Positions 40,854 through 48,800 of a stretch of DNA of 53,590 nt are shown one piece after another. Within the stretch, counting starts at the first letter, position 1. Each line of letters starts with the position of its first letter. A program made the position numbers and the translations under genes. The notes below the pieces were generated by a model. It did no database searches, was not told where the DNA came from, and worked only from the letters and a program-made list of their open reading frames with translations. Source of the stretch: Streptomyces sp. ISL-87 (lineage in GTDB: Bacteria; Actinomycetota; Actinomycetes; Streptomycetales; Streptomycetaceae); contig NZ_JAGGOY010000075.1 in NCBI RefSeq assembly GCF_018614095.1, forward strand, positions 1 to 53,590, in the 5' to 3' direction.

Positions 40854-41144
40854 TCAGACCGCGATCGCCACGTCCGTCACACCGCCGGACTCGGCGACCA
40901 CGACGGCGCGGTCCGCCTGCGCACCCGGGACGAGCGCCCGCAGCGTCCAGGAGCCGGTGGCGGCGTAGAAGCGGAACTGGCCGGTCGCCGAGGTCGGAAC
41001 CTCGGCGGTGAACTCGCCGGTCGAGTCCAGCAGCCGGACGTAGCCGCTGATGGGCTCGCCGTCCTTGGTCACCTGGCCCTGGATGGCGGTCTCGCCGGGC
41101 TTGAGCGTGGCGAGGTCGGGCCCGCCGATCTGTGCTCCACACAT
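40854..41144 (-). CDS. DUF1416 protein
   Basis: This 96-aa protein with beta-sandwich character (AIQGQVTKDGEPISGYVRLLD, GQFRFYAATGSWTLRALVPG) belongs to DUF1416, a family strictly associated with thiosulfate sulfurtransferase genes in actinobacteria. It has a conserved N-terminal MCGAQIGGPDL with a cysteine that could act as a sulfur acceptor (inference). It starts 58 bp after the rhodanese stop and ends at a strong terminator, so both are one operon, probably under the Cys-leader. Confidence 0.92.
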   Translation of the reverse strand: MCGAQIGGPDLATLKPGETAIQGQVTKDGEPISGYVRLLDSTGEFTAEVPTSATGQFRFYAATGSWTLRALVPGAQADRAVVVAESGGVTDVAIAV

Positions 41145-41202
41145 GTTCTCTGTCCTGTCCTAGAGAGGTCGTACTGGTACGGGCCCTGCGTGCCCGGCAG
41201 GG

Positions 41203-42048
41203 TTACTTGTTGGCGCCGAGCTCGATCGGCACGCCGACGAGGGAGCCGTACTCGGTCCACGAGCCGTCGTAGTTCTTGACGTTCTCCTGGCCCAGGAGCT
41301 CGTGCAGCACGAACCACGTGAGCGCGGAGCGCTCACCGATGCGGCAGTAGGCGATGGTGTCCTTCGCCAGGTCGACCTGCTCCGCCTGGTAGAGGGCGGT
41401 CAGCTCTTCGTCCGACTTGAAGGTGCCGTCGTCGTTGGCGTTCTTCGACCACGGGATGTTGCGGGCGCTCGGCACGTGGCCGGGGCGCTGCGACTGCTCC
41501 TGCGGGAGGTGCGCCGGGGCGAGCAGCTTGCCGGAGAACTCGTCGGGCGAGCGGACGTCGACCAGGTTCAGGGAGCCGATCGCGGCCACGACGTCGTCGC
41601 GGAAGGCACGGATCGAGGCGTCCTGGGCCTTGGCCTTGTACTGGGTGGCCGGGCGGTTCGGGACCTCGGTGCCGTCGACCAGGTCGCGGGAGTCGAGCTC
41701 CCACTTCTTGCGGCCGCCGTCGAGCAGGCGGACGTCCTGGTGGCCGTACAGCTTGAAGTACCAGTAGGCGTAGGACGCGAACCAGTTGTTGTTGCCGCCG
41801 TAGAGGACGACGGTGTCGTCGTTGGAGATGCCCTTGGCGGAGAGGAGCTTCTCGAAGCCCTCCTGGTCCACGAAGTCGCGGCGGACCGGGTCCTGGAGGT
41901 CGCTCTTCCAGTCGATCCGGACGGCGTTGGTGATGTGGTTCTTGTCGTAGGCGGACGTGTCCTCGTCCACCTCGACGATGACGACGTTGGCGTCGTTCAG
42001 GTGGGCCTCGACCCAGTCGGCGTCTACGAGGACGTCGCTGCGGCTCAT
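41203..42048 (-). CDS. Thiosulfate sulfurtransferase (tandem rhodanese)
   Basis: This 281-aa enzyme has two rhodanese domains; the N-terminal one is catalytically inactive and the C-terminal one carries Cys235 in AYCRIGERS, the active-site loop. Other motifs: VIVEVDEDTSAYDKNHI, VVLYGGNNNWFASYAYWYF, RLLDGGRKKWE, VDVRSPDEFSG. It transfers sulfane sulfur, linked to cysteine/thiosulfate metabolism (often annotated CysA or SseA in actinobacteria). The ATG at 42048 is preceded by CGGAGGAG. Upstream are a C-rich leader and a Cys-rich leader peptide; downstream is DUF1416. Confidence 0.93.
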   Translation of the reverse strand: MSRSDVLVDADWVEAHLNDANVVIVEVDEDTSAYDKNHITNAVRIDWKSDLQDPVRRDFVDQEGFEKLLSAKGISNDDTVVLYGGNNNWFASYAYWYFKLYGHQDVRLLDGGRKKWELDSRDLVDGTEVPNRPATQYKAKAQDASIRAFRDDVVAAIGSLNLVDVRSPDEFSGKLLAPAHLPQEQSQRPGHVPSARNIPWSKNANDDGTFKSDEELTALYQAEQVDLAKDTIAYCRIGERSALTWFVLHELLGQENVKNYDGSWTEYGSLVGVPIELGANK

Positions 42049-42268
42049 GATGTTCTCCTCCGGGGCAGTGTGCGGCGGGGCAGTGCTGGTGCTGCTGCGG
42101 GGTGGTACTGGTGCGTGGTGCGTCCGGGTGCGCCTCGCAGCTCCTGCGCGAGGAGGCGTCAGGGTCAGGAGGCGGGTGCGGTCACGCGGGAAGGGCCTGA
42201 AGGCCGTCGACCGGCGCTGATGGAGCGTGTCATCAGATGCCGCATACGGAATGCGGCGCGCTCACAGG
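42049..42268 (-). promoter_or_regulatory. C-rich leader region between the Cys-leader peptide and the rhodanese
   Basis: On the transcribed minus strand this 220-nt segment is rich in C and A with few G (for example repeated CACCAG/CCGCAGCAG), has a few weak hairpins and no other ORF. It follows a cysteine-bearing leader peptide. This is the pattern expected for Rho-dependent attenuation controlled by ribosome progress on Cys codons, as known for related mycobacterial leaders. The mechanism here is inferred. Confidence 0.55.
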
Positions 42269-42352
42269 TCACATGGATCGACAGAGCATGGCGGCGACGC
42301 GACACAGGTCTACTGCCCGCCGCTTCGTGAGGTCCGCCTGCTGATGCTTCAT
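42269..42352 (-). CDS. Cys-rich leader peptide (Ms5788A family)
   Basis: This 27-aa peptide is MKHQQADLTKRRAVDLCRVA, then AMLCRSM. The core KRRAVDLCRVAAMLCR is the hallmark of actinobacterial Cys-type leader peptides found before sulfurtransferase/DUF1416 operons. Translation through the Cys codons would report cysteine supply. TACGAT (42361-42366, minus strand) lies 8 nt before the ATG at 42352, so the mRNA is likely leaderless; an in-frame ATG two codons earlier (42358) is possible. An inverted repeat GGATCGT-AGGG-ACGATCC overlaps this promoter. Confidence 0.82.
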   Translation of the reverse strand: MKHQQADLTKRRAVDLCRVAAMLCRSM

Positions 42353-42358
42353 AGCCAT

Positions 42359-42376
42359 GGATCGTAGGGACGATCC
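42359..42376. promoter_or_regulatory. Inverted repeat over the leader-peptide promoter
   Basis: GGATCGT-AGGG-ACGATCC is a perfect 7-bp dyad that includes the -10-like TACGAT of the Cys-leader transcript. It may be a repressor operator. Confidence 0.4.
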
Positions 42377-42513
42377 GGCCGCCCTGTCACCGGCGTGTCA
42401 TATTCCGAGACAGGATCGTCCGAATCGCGAGATACGAAGCACCCAGGGCGGCCGTCGCAAGGCCTCCGGGGCTCTTCTGCGGCGCGCCCTTCTGCGGATC
42501 GGACCGCGCCGTC

Positions 42514-43230
42514 TCACGATCCGGCCAGCACCACGTTCGAGCCGCTCAGGGTGAGGTGTACGCCGGACCCGTCCGAGGTCAGCGAGTTCAGCTGGAGACC
42601 GTCCGGCAGACCGCTGTCGAGCTGCCGGTCGAAGTCGGTCCGCTTGCGGATCGCGGACTCGATCCCGGGGAGGCCCTCGCCCGGCACCTGGTCGGCGTGG
42701 ACCCGGATGATCTTGCCGCCCTTCGCCTCCTTGGCGTCCACGAGTGTGACGGTCGACACCACGCTGCGGGTGAAGATCCGGCCGAGGAACTCGATCCTCG
42801 CCGTCACCTTCACCTTGCCGGGCGCGCCGCCGTAGGCCACCGTCACACCGGTCTGCGCGGCCTTGGTCAGGTCCTCGTACGTGAGGAGCGCCGTACCCTC
42901 CGCGCGCTCGGCGGAGCCGCCGCTGTAGTCGCCGTTCAGCTTCACCCCGTGGAAGCTGGCGTCGATCTCCGAGATCCGCGTCTTGCGGCCGTCGGAGGTG
43001 GCCTCGACGCCCTTGAGCTTCAGGTCCACCTGGTCGAGGTCGTGGCTGAGCGCCTGGGTGAGGAACGGGAACCCGTGGATGTCCACCTCGGCGCTGCCGG
43101 TCAGCCCCTCCTGGGCCTGGATGCGGTCGGCCAGCCGGTCCTCGGCGTAACCGGCCGCCCAGCGGTCGGCGCCAACGAACAGCGCTCCCAGAATCACTCC
43201 GATGATCACAACGACACGCAGAAAGCGCAC
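42514..43230 (-). CDS. LmeA-like (DUF2993) phospholipid-binding protein
   Basis: This 238-aa exported protein has an N-terminal signal anchor (RFLRVVVIIGVILGALFV) and a DUF2993 domain: DIHGFPFLTQALSHDLDQVD, EIDASFHGVKLNGDYSGG and the C-terminal strands GLQLNSLTSDGSGVHLTLSG. The fold resembles BPI/SMP-type lipid-transfer barrels; the mycobacterial LmeA homologue helps lipomannan elongation. Streptomyces lacks lipomannan of that type, so the role here is open. The ATG at 43230 follows AGGGGGAGGGA. It lies on the minus strand between the leader peptide and the membrane protein gene. Confidence 0.85.
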   Translation of the reverse strand: MRFLRVVVIIGVILGALFVGADRWAAGYAEDRLADRIQAQEGLTGSAEVDIHGFPFLTQALSHDLDQVDLKLKGVEATSDGRKTRISEIDASFHGVKLNGDYSGGSAERAEGTALLTYEDLTKAAQTGVTVAYGGAPGKVKVTARIEFLGRIFTRSVVSTVTLVDAKEAKGGKIIRVHADQVPGEGLPGIESAIRKRTDFDRQLDSGLPDGLQLNSLTSDGSGVHLTLSGSNVVLAGS

Positions 43231-43302
43231 GTGTCCCTCCCCCTGTAGATCGGTACGTGCGTTCTAGTGGACCACGCCGTGACCATGTCGTGACCTTGGG
43301 GG

Positions 43303-43332
43303 CCCGAACCCGCCGGCACCGGCGGGTTCGGG
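43303..43332 (-). terminator. Terminator after the repeat-bearing membrane protein gene
   Basis: CCCGAACCCGCCGG (43303-43316) and CCGGCGGGTTCGGG (43319-43332) form a perfect 14-bp arm pair around CA. It lies 13 bp past the stop of the gene at 43345. Confidence 0.85.
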
Positions 43333-43344
43333 CGGGCGGGTCCG

Positions 43345-44865
43345 TCAGCCGACCACGCGGCCGATCAGGTACACGGCGGGAGCGGCGACGGCCAGCGGCA
43401 GCGCCACCCCGGCCGTCATGTGGACGAACTTGGACGGGTAGTCGTACGCGGCCACGCGCAGCCCGATCAGCGCGCACGCCCCCGCGACCAGCCCGATCAG
43501 CGCGCCGCCGCCCACCCCGACGGCGGTGAGCCCGCCGACCGCGATGCCCGCACCGGCCGCCGCGGCCAGCGAGACCCCGACGGAGGGCGCGGGCGGCAGC
43601 GGCAGCGCGCGGGCGAACACGGCGACCGCGACAGCGGCCGCGCCGACGCTGACGGCGCCCGGGTCGGAGGCCAGGTAGCCGGCGCAGACGATGGCGAGGG
43701 CGGCGGAGGCCACCGAGGCCATCAGGCCGTACATCCGCTCGTCGGGGTCGGCGTGGCTGCGCAGCTGGAGGACGAGCGTGAGCAGCACCCAGGCGCCGAT
43801 GGTGCCGATGATCGCGCCGGGCCCGTACGTGTCGTCCACAGCGAGCACCGCCCCGTCGGCGACGAGCGCCCCAGCGAAGGCGAGCGCGATGCCCTGGCGG
43901 GCCGGCCACATGCCGTTGAGGCGGAACCAGCCGGCCGCGGTGAGGCCCTGGAGGGCGACCAGCGGCACGAGCAGGGCGTAGTCCCCGAGGGCGGCGGCGC
44001 CGGCCAGCAGCACCCCGAGCGCGGCGGTCAGTATGGCCGACTGCGGGCCCGGATCGATGATCGGCGACCGCCCCTCGGCACGGGCCTGGGCGGGGTCGAC
44101 GGCGCGCAGGGTGTTGCCTGCGAGGGTGGGCGGGGAGTACGCGGGCTCCTCATCCGGAGCCGACGCGCCCAACGCGGCCGCCGACGCACCCGCCGGACCG
44201 GCCGTCGCCACGGAGGCCGCCGAAGCCACCCCCGGCTCGGGCTCCACCGGGGCGGCCGCCTGCGGCGGGAGGTACGCGGTCTCGGCCCACTCCTGCGCCG
44301 GAGCCTGTGCGGGCGCCTCGTCGCGGAACCAGCCCTCCGGGACCGCCGGGGGCTGCTGCAACGGGCCGGGATCCTGGTACGGCGGCAGGTACGCGGTCTC
44401 CGCGGCCGCCGGGGAGGCCTCCGGCCACGACGCACCCGCGACCGCCTGGGAGCCCTGCGACCAGTCCTGTACGGGGGCCTGCGCGGGCGCCTCGTCCCGG
44501 AACCAGCCCTCCGGAACGGCCGGGGGCTGCTGCAACGGGCCGGGATCCTGGTACGGCGGCAGGTACGCGGTCTCCGCGGCCGCCGGGGAGGCCTCCGGCC
44601 ACGACGCACCCGCGACCGCCTGGGAGCCCTGCGACCAGTCCTGTACGGGGGCCTGCGCGGGCGCCTCGTCCCGCAACCAGCCCTCGGGCGCCACCGGCTG
44701 CTCCGGCACCCCGCCAAGCGGCGGCTGCACCGGCTGGTAACCGGTGTCCCAGGTGTCCGACTGCCAGGTCTGCGTCCCGTACGGGTCCTGCTCCGGGTTC
44801 TGGCCCTGGCCCTGGTTCTGGTTCTGGTTCTGCTGCTGGTACTGCTGTTCTTCGGGCGTGCTCAT
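43345..44865 (-). CDS. Multi-pass membrane protein with duplicated cytoplasmic segment
   Basis: This 506-aa protein has a cytoplasmic Gln/Asn-rich start (QYQQQNQNQNQGQG), then two near-identical 58-aa units (beginning EGW(L/F)RDEAPAQAPVQDWSQG and ending PGPLQQPPAVP), a third partial unit, and about ten hydrophobic helices in the C-terminal 240 residues (AILTAALGVLLAGAAALGDY; AVAVAVFARALPLPPAPSVG). No transporter signature is visible and the function is unknown. The MoaD/ThiS gene lies 10 bp upstream on the same strand, so the two are probably co-transcribed. It ends at a strong terminator. Confidence 0.78.
   Translation of the reverse strand: MSTPEEQQYQQQNQNQNQGQGQNPEQDPYGTQTWQSDTWDTGYQPVQPPLGGVPEQPVAPEGWLRDEAPAQAPVQDWSQGSQAVAGASWPEASPAAAETAYLPPYQDPGPLQQPPAVPEGWFRDEAPAQAPVQDWSQGSQAVAGASWPEASPAAAETAYLPPYQDPGPLQQPPAVPEGWFRDEAPAQAPAQEWAETAYLPPQAAAPVEPEPGVASAASVATAGPAGASAAALGASAPDEEPAYSPPTLAGNTLRAVDPAQARAEGRSPIIDPGPQSAILTAALGVLLAGAAALGDYALLVPLVALQGLTAAGWFRLNGMWPARQGIALAFAGALVADGAVLAVDDTYGPGAIIGTIGAWVLLTLVLQLRSHADPDERMYGLMASVASAALAIVCAGYLASDPGAVSVGAAAVAVAVFARALPLPPAPSVGVSLAAAAGAGIAVGGLTAVGVGGGALIGLVAGACALIGLRVAAYDYPSKFVHMTAGVALPLAVAAPAVYLIGRVVG
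44341..44669. repeat. 174-bp near-perfect tandem duplication
   Basis: Bases 44341-44495 reappear at 44515-44669 with period 174 bp and only a few substitutions. The period is a multiple of three, so it adds 58 residues in frame to the membrane protein gene. High identity indicates a recent or gene-conversion-maintained duplication. Confidence 0.92.
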
Positions 44866-44875
44866 GGGGTCCCGT

Positions 44876-45130
44876 TCACCCGCCCGCGAACGGCGGGAGC
44901 ACCTCGACGGTGCCCCCCTCGGTCAGCAGGACGGCATCGTGCGGGCGCTTGCCCACAGGCTCGTCGTTCACGAGGAAGGAGCAGCGCAGCAGGACCCGGG
45001 TCAGCTCTCCGGGGTGGCGCTCCCGCACGGCGTCGAGCGCCTCGGCCAGTGTCCGCGCCGAGTACGGCTCCTCCGCCGTCTTGGCCGCGGCCTTGGCCGC
45101 CGCCCAGTAGCGGATGGTTCCGGTTGCCAC
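44876..45130 (-). CDS. MoaD/ThiS-family sulfur carrier protein
   Basis: This 84-aa ubiquitin-like protein ends in the diagnostic Gly-Gly (VLPPFAGG), where it is adenylated and thiocarboxylated to deliver sulfur. It has TIRYWAAAKAAAKTAEEPY and FLVNDEPVGKRPHDAVLLTEGGTVEVLPP. Whether it serves molybdopterin, thiamine or another pathway cannot be told, as no partner (MoaE, ThiG, MoeB) is adjacent. It is followed after 10 bp by the membrane protein gene. The start is ATG at 45130. Confidence 0.9.
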   Translation of the reverse strand: MATGTIRYWAAAKAAAKTAEEPYSARTLAEALDAVRERHPGELTRVLLRCSFLVNDEPVGKRPHDAVLLTEGGTVEVLPPFAGG

Positions 45131-45558
45131 TGCACGCTCCTATCGTCGGCTCTCTACCGTCGGCTCTCTACCGTCGGCCTCCATGATGACCCCTCGCATC
45201 CCCGCCCCCGGCCTGCCCTGGCACTCCCGGCGCCCTCCCCACCTCATCGCCGCGTCATCCCTGCGTGCACCCAGGCGGCCCGCGCCGGGTCCATCGATCC
45301 GGTGAAACCCGGGCATACGCAGGAGACGGAGGTGGCGCGAACCACAGAAGAGAGAACGTGAGAGGCCTCGGCCCGGAAAGGGCCGGTGGGCTATTCTGGC
45401 GGTGTAGAGGATCCGGGCAACGTAGCCCCCGGGTCCTTTTGTGCTTTCAGCGCGTTGAACGAACCGAGAACACTGGTAACGATCCGGGCCCCAGGGCGCG
45501 GGGCCGGACCGCCGCCAGGTAACGCGAAAGTCCTCGACGGGACCGAGGAGGAACCGAC
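45131..45558. other. Long glnR 5' region with hairpin-T-run
   Basis: This 428-bp gene-free stretch between divergent MoaD/ThiS and glnR holds, in order: repeats of ACCGTCGGCTCTCT (45142-45180); a stem CGGCCC-GGAAA-GGGCCG (45369-45385); a -10-like TATTCT (45392-45397); a terminator-like hairpin with T4 (45408-45440); and a second GC-rich stem near 45485-45512. Confidence 0.6.
45408..45440 (+). terminator. Intrinsic-terminator-like hairpin in the glnR leader
   Basis: GGATCCGGG (45409-45417) pairs with CCCGGGTCC (45428-45436), one G-T pair, followed by TTTT (45437-45440). It is oriented toward glnR, 172 bp upstream of its start, and may be an attenuator or the end of a short RNA. Confidence 0.55.
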
Positions 45559-45561
45559 GTG

Positions 45562-45615
45562 ATGGACCAGCGAACCGTGCAGAACCGCCCGACCGGGGCA
45601 GGTGGTCGGGCATGA
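45562..45615 (+). CDS. 17-aa upstream ORF coupled to glnR
   Basis: GAGGAGGAACC precedes an ORF (MDQRTVQNRPTGAGGRA) that starts at ATG 45562 or the GTG one codon before and stops with TGA at 45613-45615. The stop overlaps the glnR ATG (45612-45614) as ATGA. glnR itself has only a weak ribosome-binding site, so its translation probably depends on termination of this small ORF. Confidence 0.65.
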   Translation: MDQRTVQNRPTGAGGRA

Positions 45616-46391
45616 GCTCTCTCCTGCTGCTGACCAATGCCCTGCAGCCGTCCACCGAGGTGCTGCCCGCCCTCGGCCTGCTGCTGCACAACGTACGGGT
45701 GGCCCCCGCCGAGGGTCCGGCCCTCGTGGACACCCCCGGCGCCGACGTGATCCTCGTCGACGGCCGCCGCGACCTCCCGCAGGTGCGGTCGCTGTGCCAG
45801 CTGCTGCGCTCCACGGGGCCCGGCTGTCCGCTGATCCTCGTGGTCACCGAGGGCGGCCTGGCGGCCGTCACCGCCGACTGGGGCATCGACGACGTCCTCC
45901 TCGACACCGCGGGCCCGGCCGAGGTCGAGGCCCGGCTGCGGCTGGCCACCGGCCGGCAGCAGCTCGGCTCGGACGACTCCCCGATGGAGATCCGCAACGG
46001 TGATCTCTCCGTGGACGAGGCGACGTACTCGGCGAAGCTGAAGGGCCGGGTCCTGGACCTCACCTTCAAGGAGTTCGAGCTCCTGAAGTACCTCGCGCAG
46101 CACCCGGGCCGGGTCTTCACCCGCGCCCAGCTCCTCCAGGAGGTCTGGGGCTACGACTACTTCGGCGGCACGCGCACCGTGGACGTCCACGTACGGCGGC
46201 TGCGCGCGAAGCTCGGTCCCGAGCACGAGTCGCTGATCGGAACGGTCCGCAACGTCGGCTACCGCTTCGTCACGCCGGAGAAGGTCGAACGGGCCGCGGC
46301 GGAGGCGGCCGCCCAGGCCGCGAAGCAGGCGGCGCAGCAGCAGGCGGCGAAGGCCGCGGCGGCCGTCACCCGGATGGAGGAAACCCGGTGA
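45612..46391 (+). CDS. glnR: Global nitrogen regulator GlnR
   Basis: This 259-aa OmpR-type orphan regulator controls glutamine synthetase, ammonium transport and nitrite reductase genes. Its receiver-like domain keeps Asp50 (VILVDGRRDLP) but lacks the usual phosphorylation pocket; no kinase is linked. The winged helix reads LDLTFKEFELLKYLAQHPGR, RAQLLQEVWGYDYFGGTRTV and DVHVRRLRAKLG, nearly identical to S. coelicolor GlnR as recalled. The C-terminus after residue 225 is an Ala/Gln-rich variable tail (QAAKQAAQQQAAKAA). Translation is probably coupled to a 17-aa upstream ORF. Confidence 0.96.
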   Translation: MSSLLLLTNALQPSTEVLPALGLLLHNVRVAPAEGPALVDTPGADVILVDGRRDLPQVRSLCQLLRSTGPGCPLILVVTEGGLAAVTADWGIDDVLLDTAGPAEVEARLRLATGRQQLGSDDSPMEIRNGDLSVDEATYSAKLKGRVLDLTFKEFELLKYLAQHPGRVFTRAQLLQEVWGYDYFGGTRTVDVHVRRLRAKLGPEHESLIGTVRNVGYRFVTPEKVERAAAEAAAQAAKQAAQQQAAKAAAAVTRMEETR

Positions 46392-46450
46392 ACGTCCAGT
46401 CCGCAGGACGCCCTGCCCAGAGGTAGGTCACCCCGCGTAGACTTCCGCGC

Positions 46451-47473
46451 GTGGCCAAGGTGACGCGGGATGACGTGGCGCGACTTGCGGGTACCTCTAC
46501 CGCCGTCGTGAGCTACGTCATCAACAACGGACCCCGGCCGGTTGCCCCGGCCACGCGCGAGCGTGTACTCGCTGCGATCAAGGAGCTGGGCTACCGCCCG
46601 GACCGGGTCGCGCAGGCGATGGCCTCGCGGCGCACCGACCTCATAGGCATGATCGTCCCGGACGCCCGCCAGCCGTTCTTCGCGGAGATGGCGCACGCGG
46701 TCGAGCAGGCCGCCGCCGAGCGCGGAAAGATGGTGCTGGTCGGGAACTCCGACTACCGGGACGAGCGCGAGGTCCACTACCTGCGGGCGTTCCTCGGGAT
46801 GCGGGTGTCCGGCCTGATCCTGGTCAGCCAGGGCATGAGCGAGCGAGCGGCCTCGGAGATCGAGGCGTGGGACGCCCGTGTCGTCCTCCTCCACGAGCGT
46901 CCCGAGGCGATCGACGACGTCGCGGTCGTGACGGACGACATCGGCGGCGCCCAGCTCGCCACCCGCCACCTGCTGGAACACGGGCACGAGTACGTGGCCT
47001 GCCTCGGCGGCGTCGAGACCACCCCGGAGGTCGGCGACCCGGTCGCGGACCACGTCGAGGGCTGGCGCCGGGCGATGCTGGAGTCGGGCCGCTCGATCGA
47101 GGGCCGGCTGTTCCAGGCCCCGTACAACCGCTACGACGCCTACCGCGTCGCCCTTGAGGTGCTGAGCGGCCCGGACCGCCCGCCGGCGATTTTCTGCGCC
47201 ACGGACGACCAGGCGATCGGGCTGCTGCGGGCGGCACGGGAGCTTCGCATCGACGTACCGGGTGAGCTTGCGGTGGCCGGCTTCGACGACGTCAAGGAGG
47301 CGGCGCTGACGGATCCGCCGCTGACGACGATCGCGTCGGACCGCCCGGCGATGGCCCGCGCGGCGGTGGACCTCGTCCTGGACGACGGCCTGCGGGTGGC
47401 CGGCTCCCGCCGGGAACGCCTGAAGCAGTTTCCGTCGGCGCTGGTCATCCGGCGGTCCTGCGGCTGCCGCTGA
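46451..47473 (+). CDS. LacI-family transcriptional regulator
   Basis: This 340-aa regulator has an N-terminal helix-turn-helix and hinge: VTRDDVARLAGTSTAVVSYV, NNGPRPVAPATRERVLAAIK, then ELGYRPDRVAQAMASRRT. A periplasmic-binding-protein-like effector domain follows (LIGMIVPDARQPFFAEMAHA; FCATDDQAIGLLRAARELRI; VPGELAVAGFDDV). The ligand is unknown, probably a sugar or nucleoside. The GTG at 46451 has TAGACT 7 nt upstream (46438-46443), so it is likely leaderless. It lies alone between glnR and the protease gene; targets are not evident. Confidence 0.92.
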   Translation: MAKVTRDDVARLAGTSTAVVSYVINNGPRPVAPATRERVLAAIKELGYRPDRVAQAMASRRTDLIGMIVPDARQPFFAEMAHAVEQAAAERGKMVLVGNSDYRDEREVHYLRAFLGMRVSGLILVSQGMSERAASEIEAWDARVVLLHERPEAIDDVAVVTDDIGGAQLATRHLLEHGHEYVACLGGVETTPEVGDPVADHVEGWRRAMLESGRSIEGRLFQAPYNRYDAYRVALEVLSGPDRPPAIFCATDDQAIGLLRAARELRIDVPGELAVAGFDDVKEAALTDPPLTTIASDRPAMARAAVDLVLDDGLRVAGSRRERLKQFPSALVIRRSCGCR

Positions 47474-47632
47474 CCGGCCGGTCGTTTACGGGCCCTTCCG
47501 CCCGGACTCCGTCCACCGGCCGCTGCGCGGTGCTTCTCCCCGCCCCGGCCTTATACGGGGCATACGCGGTTCTGTCGGGCTTCTCAGCGGGGACTCAGGG
47601 AGCTCTCATGAAGCACGGACAGAGTCACAGTC

Positions 47633-48751
47633 ATGACCGACAGCCACCGCCGCGAAGGCGAGTACCCGCAGCACCTCGCACAAGAGACCGCGGCCGGGGC
47701 CTACCCCTCGCCGCCCGCGTACCCGCCCGCCGCACCCGGGTGGCACGAGGCGCACCAGCCCCCGGTGATCCAGGGCGAAACGGTTCCCCCAGGGGGCGGT
47801 GACTCCCAGGGCCCGGCAGCCCCCGCAGGGCCCTCGCACGCCGGCGCCCGCGCCAAGCGCCCCGTCGCGCTGCTCGCGGCCGTCGCGATCGCCGCCGCCC
47901 TCATCGGGGGCGGCACCGCCGCCGCCGTGGAACAGCTGTTCGGCGACAAGGCCACCGGCGTGGGCGGCGTGAGCGGCACCAACGTCTCCCATTCCAACAC
48001 CGGCAGCGGCACCATCTCCGGCGTCGCCGAGCAGGTCAGCCCGTCGGTCGTCCGCATCGACACCCGCACCGCCTCCGGCCAGGGCACCGGCTCCGGCGTC
48101 GTCATCACCGCCGCCGGCGAGATCGTCACCAACAACCACGTCGTCAGCGGCGCCACCGAGATCCAGGTGACGATGAGCGACGGCAAGAAGTACAGCGCCA
48201 AGATCGTGGGCACCGACCCCGACAAGGACCTGGCCCTCATCAAGCTCCAGGGCGCCTCCGGCCTCAAGCCGGCCAGGCTCGGCGACTCCGGCGGCCTCAA
48301 GGTCGGCGAGCAGGTCGTCGCCATCGGCTCCCCCGACCGGCTCACCGGCACGGTCACCAGCGGCATCGTCTCCGCGCTGAACCGCGAGGTGAACGTACCG
48401 AAGTCCGAGCAGCAGTCCCCGTCGCGGCAGCAGTGGCCGTTCTCGTACGACGGTCAGCAGTTCAACGGGAAGACCGGCTCGGACACCACCTCGTACAAGG
48501 CCATCCAGACGGACGCCTCCCTCAACCCCGGCAACTCCGGCGGAGCCCTCGTCAACATGAACGGCGAGATCGTCGGGATGCCCTCCGCGATCTACTCCCC
48601 CTCCAGTGACAGCTCCACCGCCGGCAGCGTCGGCCTCGGCTTCGCCATCCCCGTCAACACGATCAAGGCCGACCTCGGCTCCCTCCGCAAGGGCGGCAGC
48701 ACGGGCAACACCGAGAGCAACGGCACCAACGGCTTCGGCACCTCCTACTGA
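47633..48751 (+). CDS. Membrane-anchored trypsin-like serine protease (HtrA/DegP-type)
   Basis: This 372-aa protease has a cytoplasmic Pro-rich N-terminus (about 75 residues), one membrane helix (residues 77-98) and an extracytoplasmic trypsin-like domain with the catalytic triad His169 (VTNNHVVSG), Asp199 (DPDKDLALIKL) and Ser302 (LNPGNSGGALV). It ends soon after the domain, without the PDZ domain usual in HtrA. It probably degrades misfolded envelope proteins. The next genes encode a response regulator and sensor kinase resembling MprAB, which in mycobacteria control such a protease; the same link is inferred here. Confidence 0.92.
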   Translation: MTDSHRREGEYPQHLAQETAAGAYPSPPAYPPAAPGWHEAHQPPVIQGETVPPGGGDSQGPAAPAGPSHAGARAKRPVALLAAVAIAAALIGGGTAAAVEQLFGDKATGVGGVSGTNVSHSNTGSGTISGVAEQVSPSVVRIDTRTASGQGTGSGVVITAAGEIVTNNHVVSGATEIQVTMSDGKKYSAKIVGTDPDKDLALIKLQGASGLKPARLGDSGGLKVGEQVVAIGSPDRLTGTVTSGIVSALNREVNVPKSEQQSPSRQQWPFSYDGQQFNGKTGSDTTSYKAIQTDASLNPGNSGGALVNMNGEIVGMPSAIYSPSSDSSTAGSVGLGFAIPVNTIKADLGSLRKGGSTGNTESNGTNGFGTSY

Positions 48752-48800
48752 GCCCCCGTGCGAGCCTGGTAGCACCGACCACCACCCCTGGGGGAGACCA

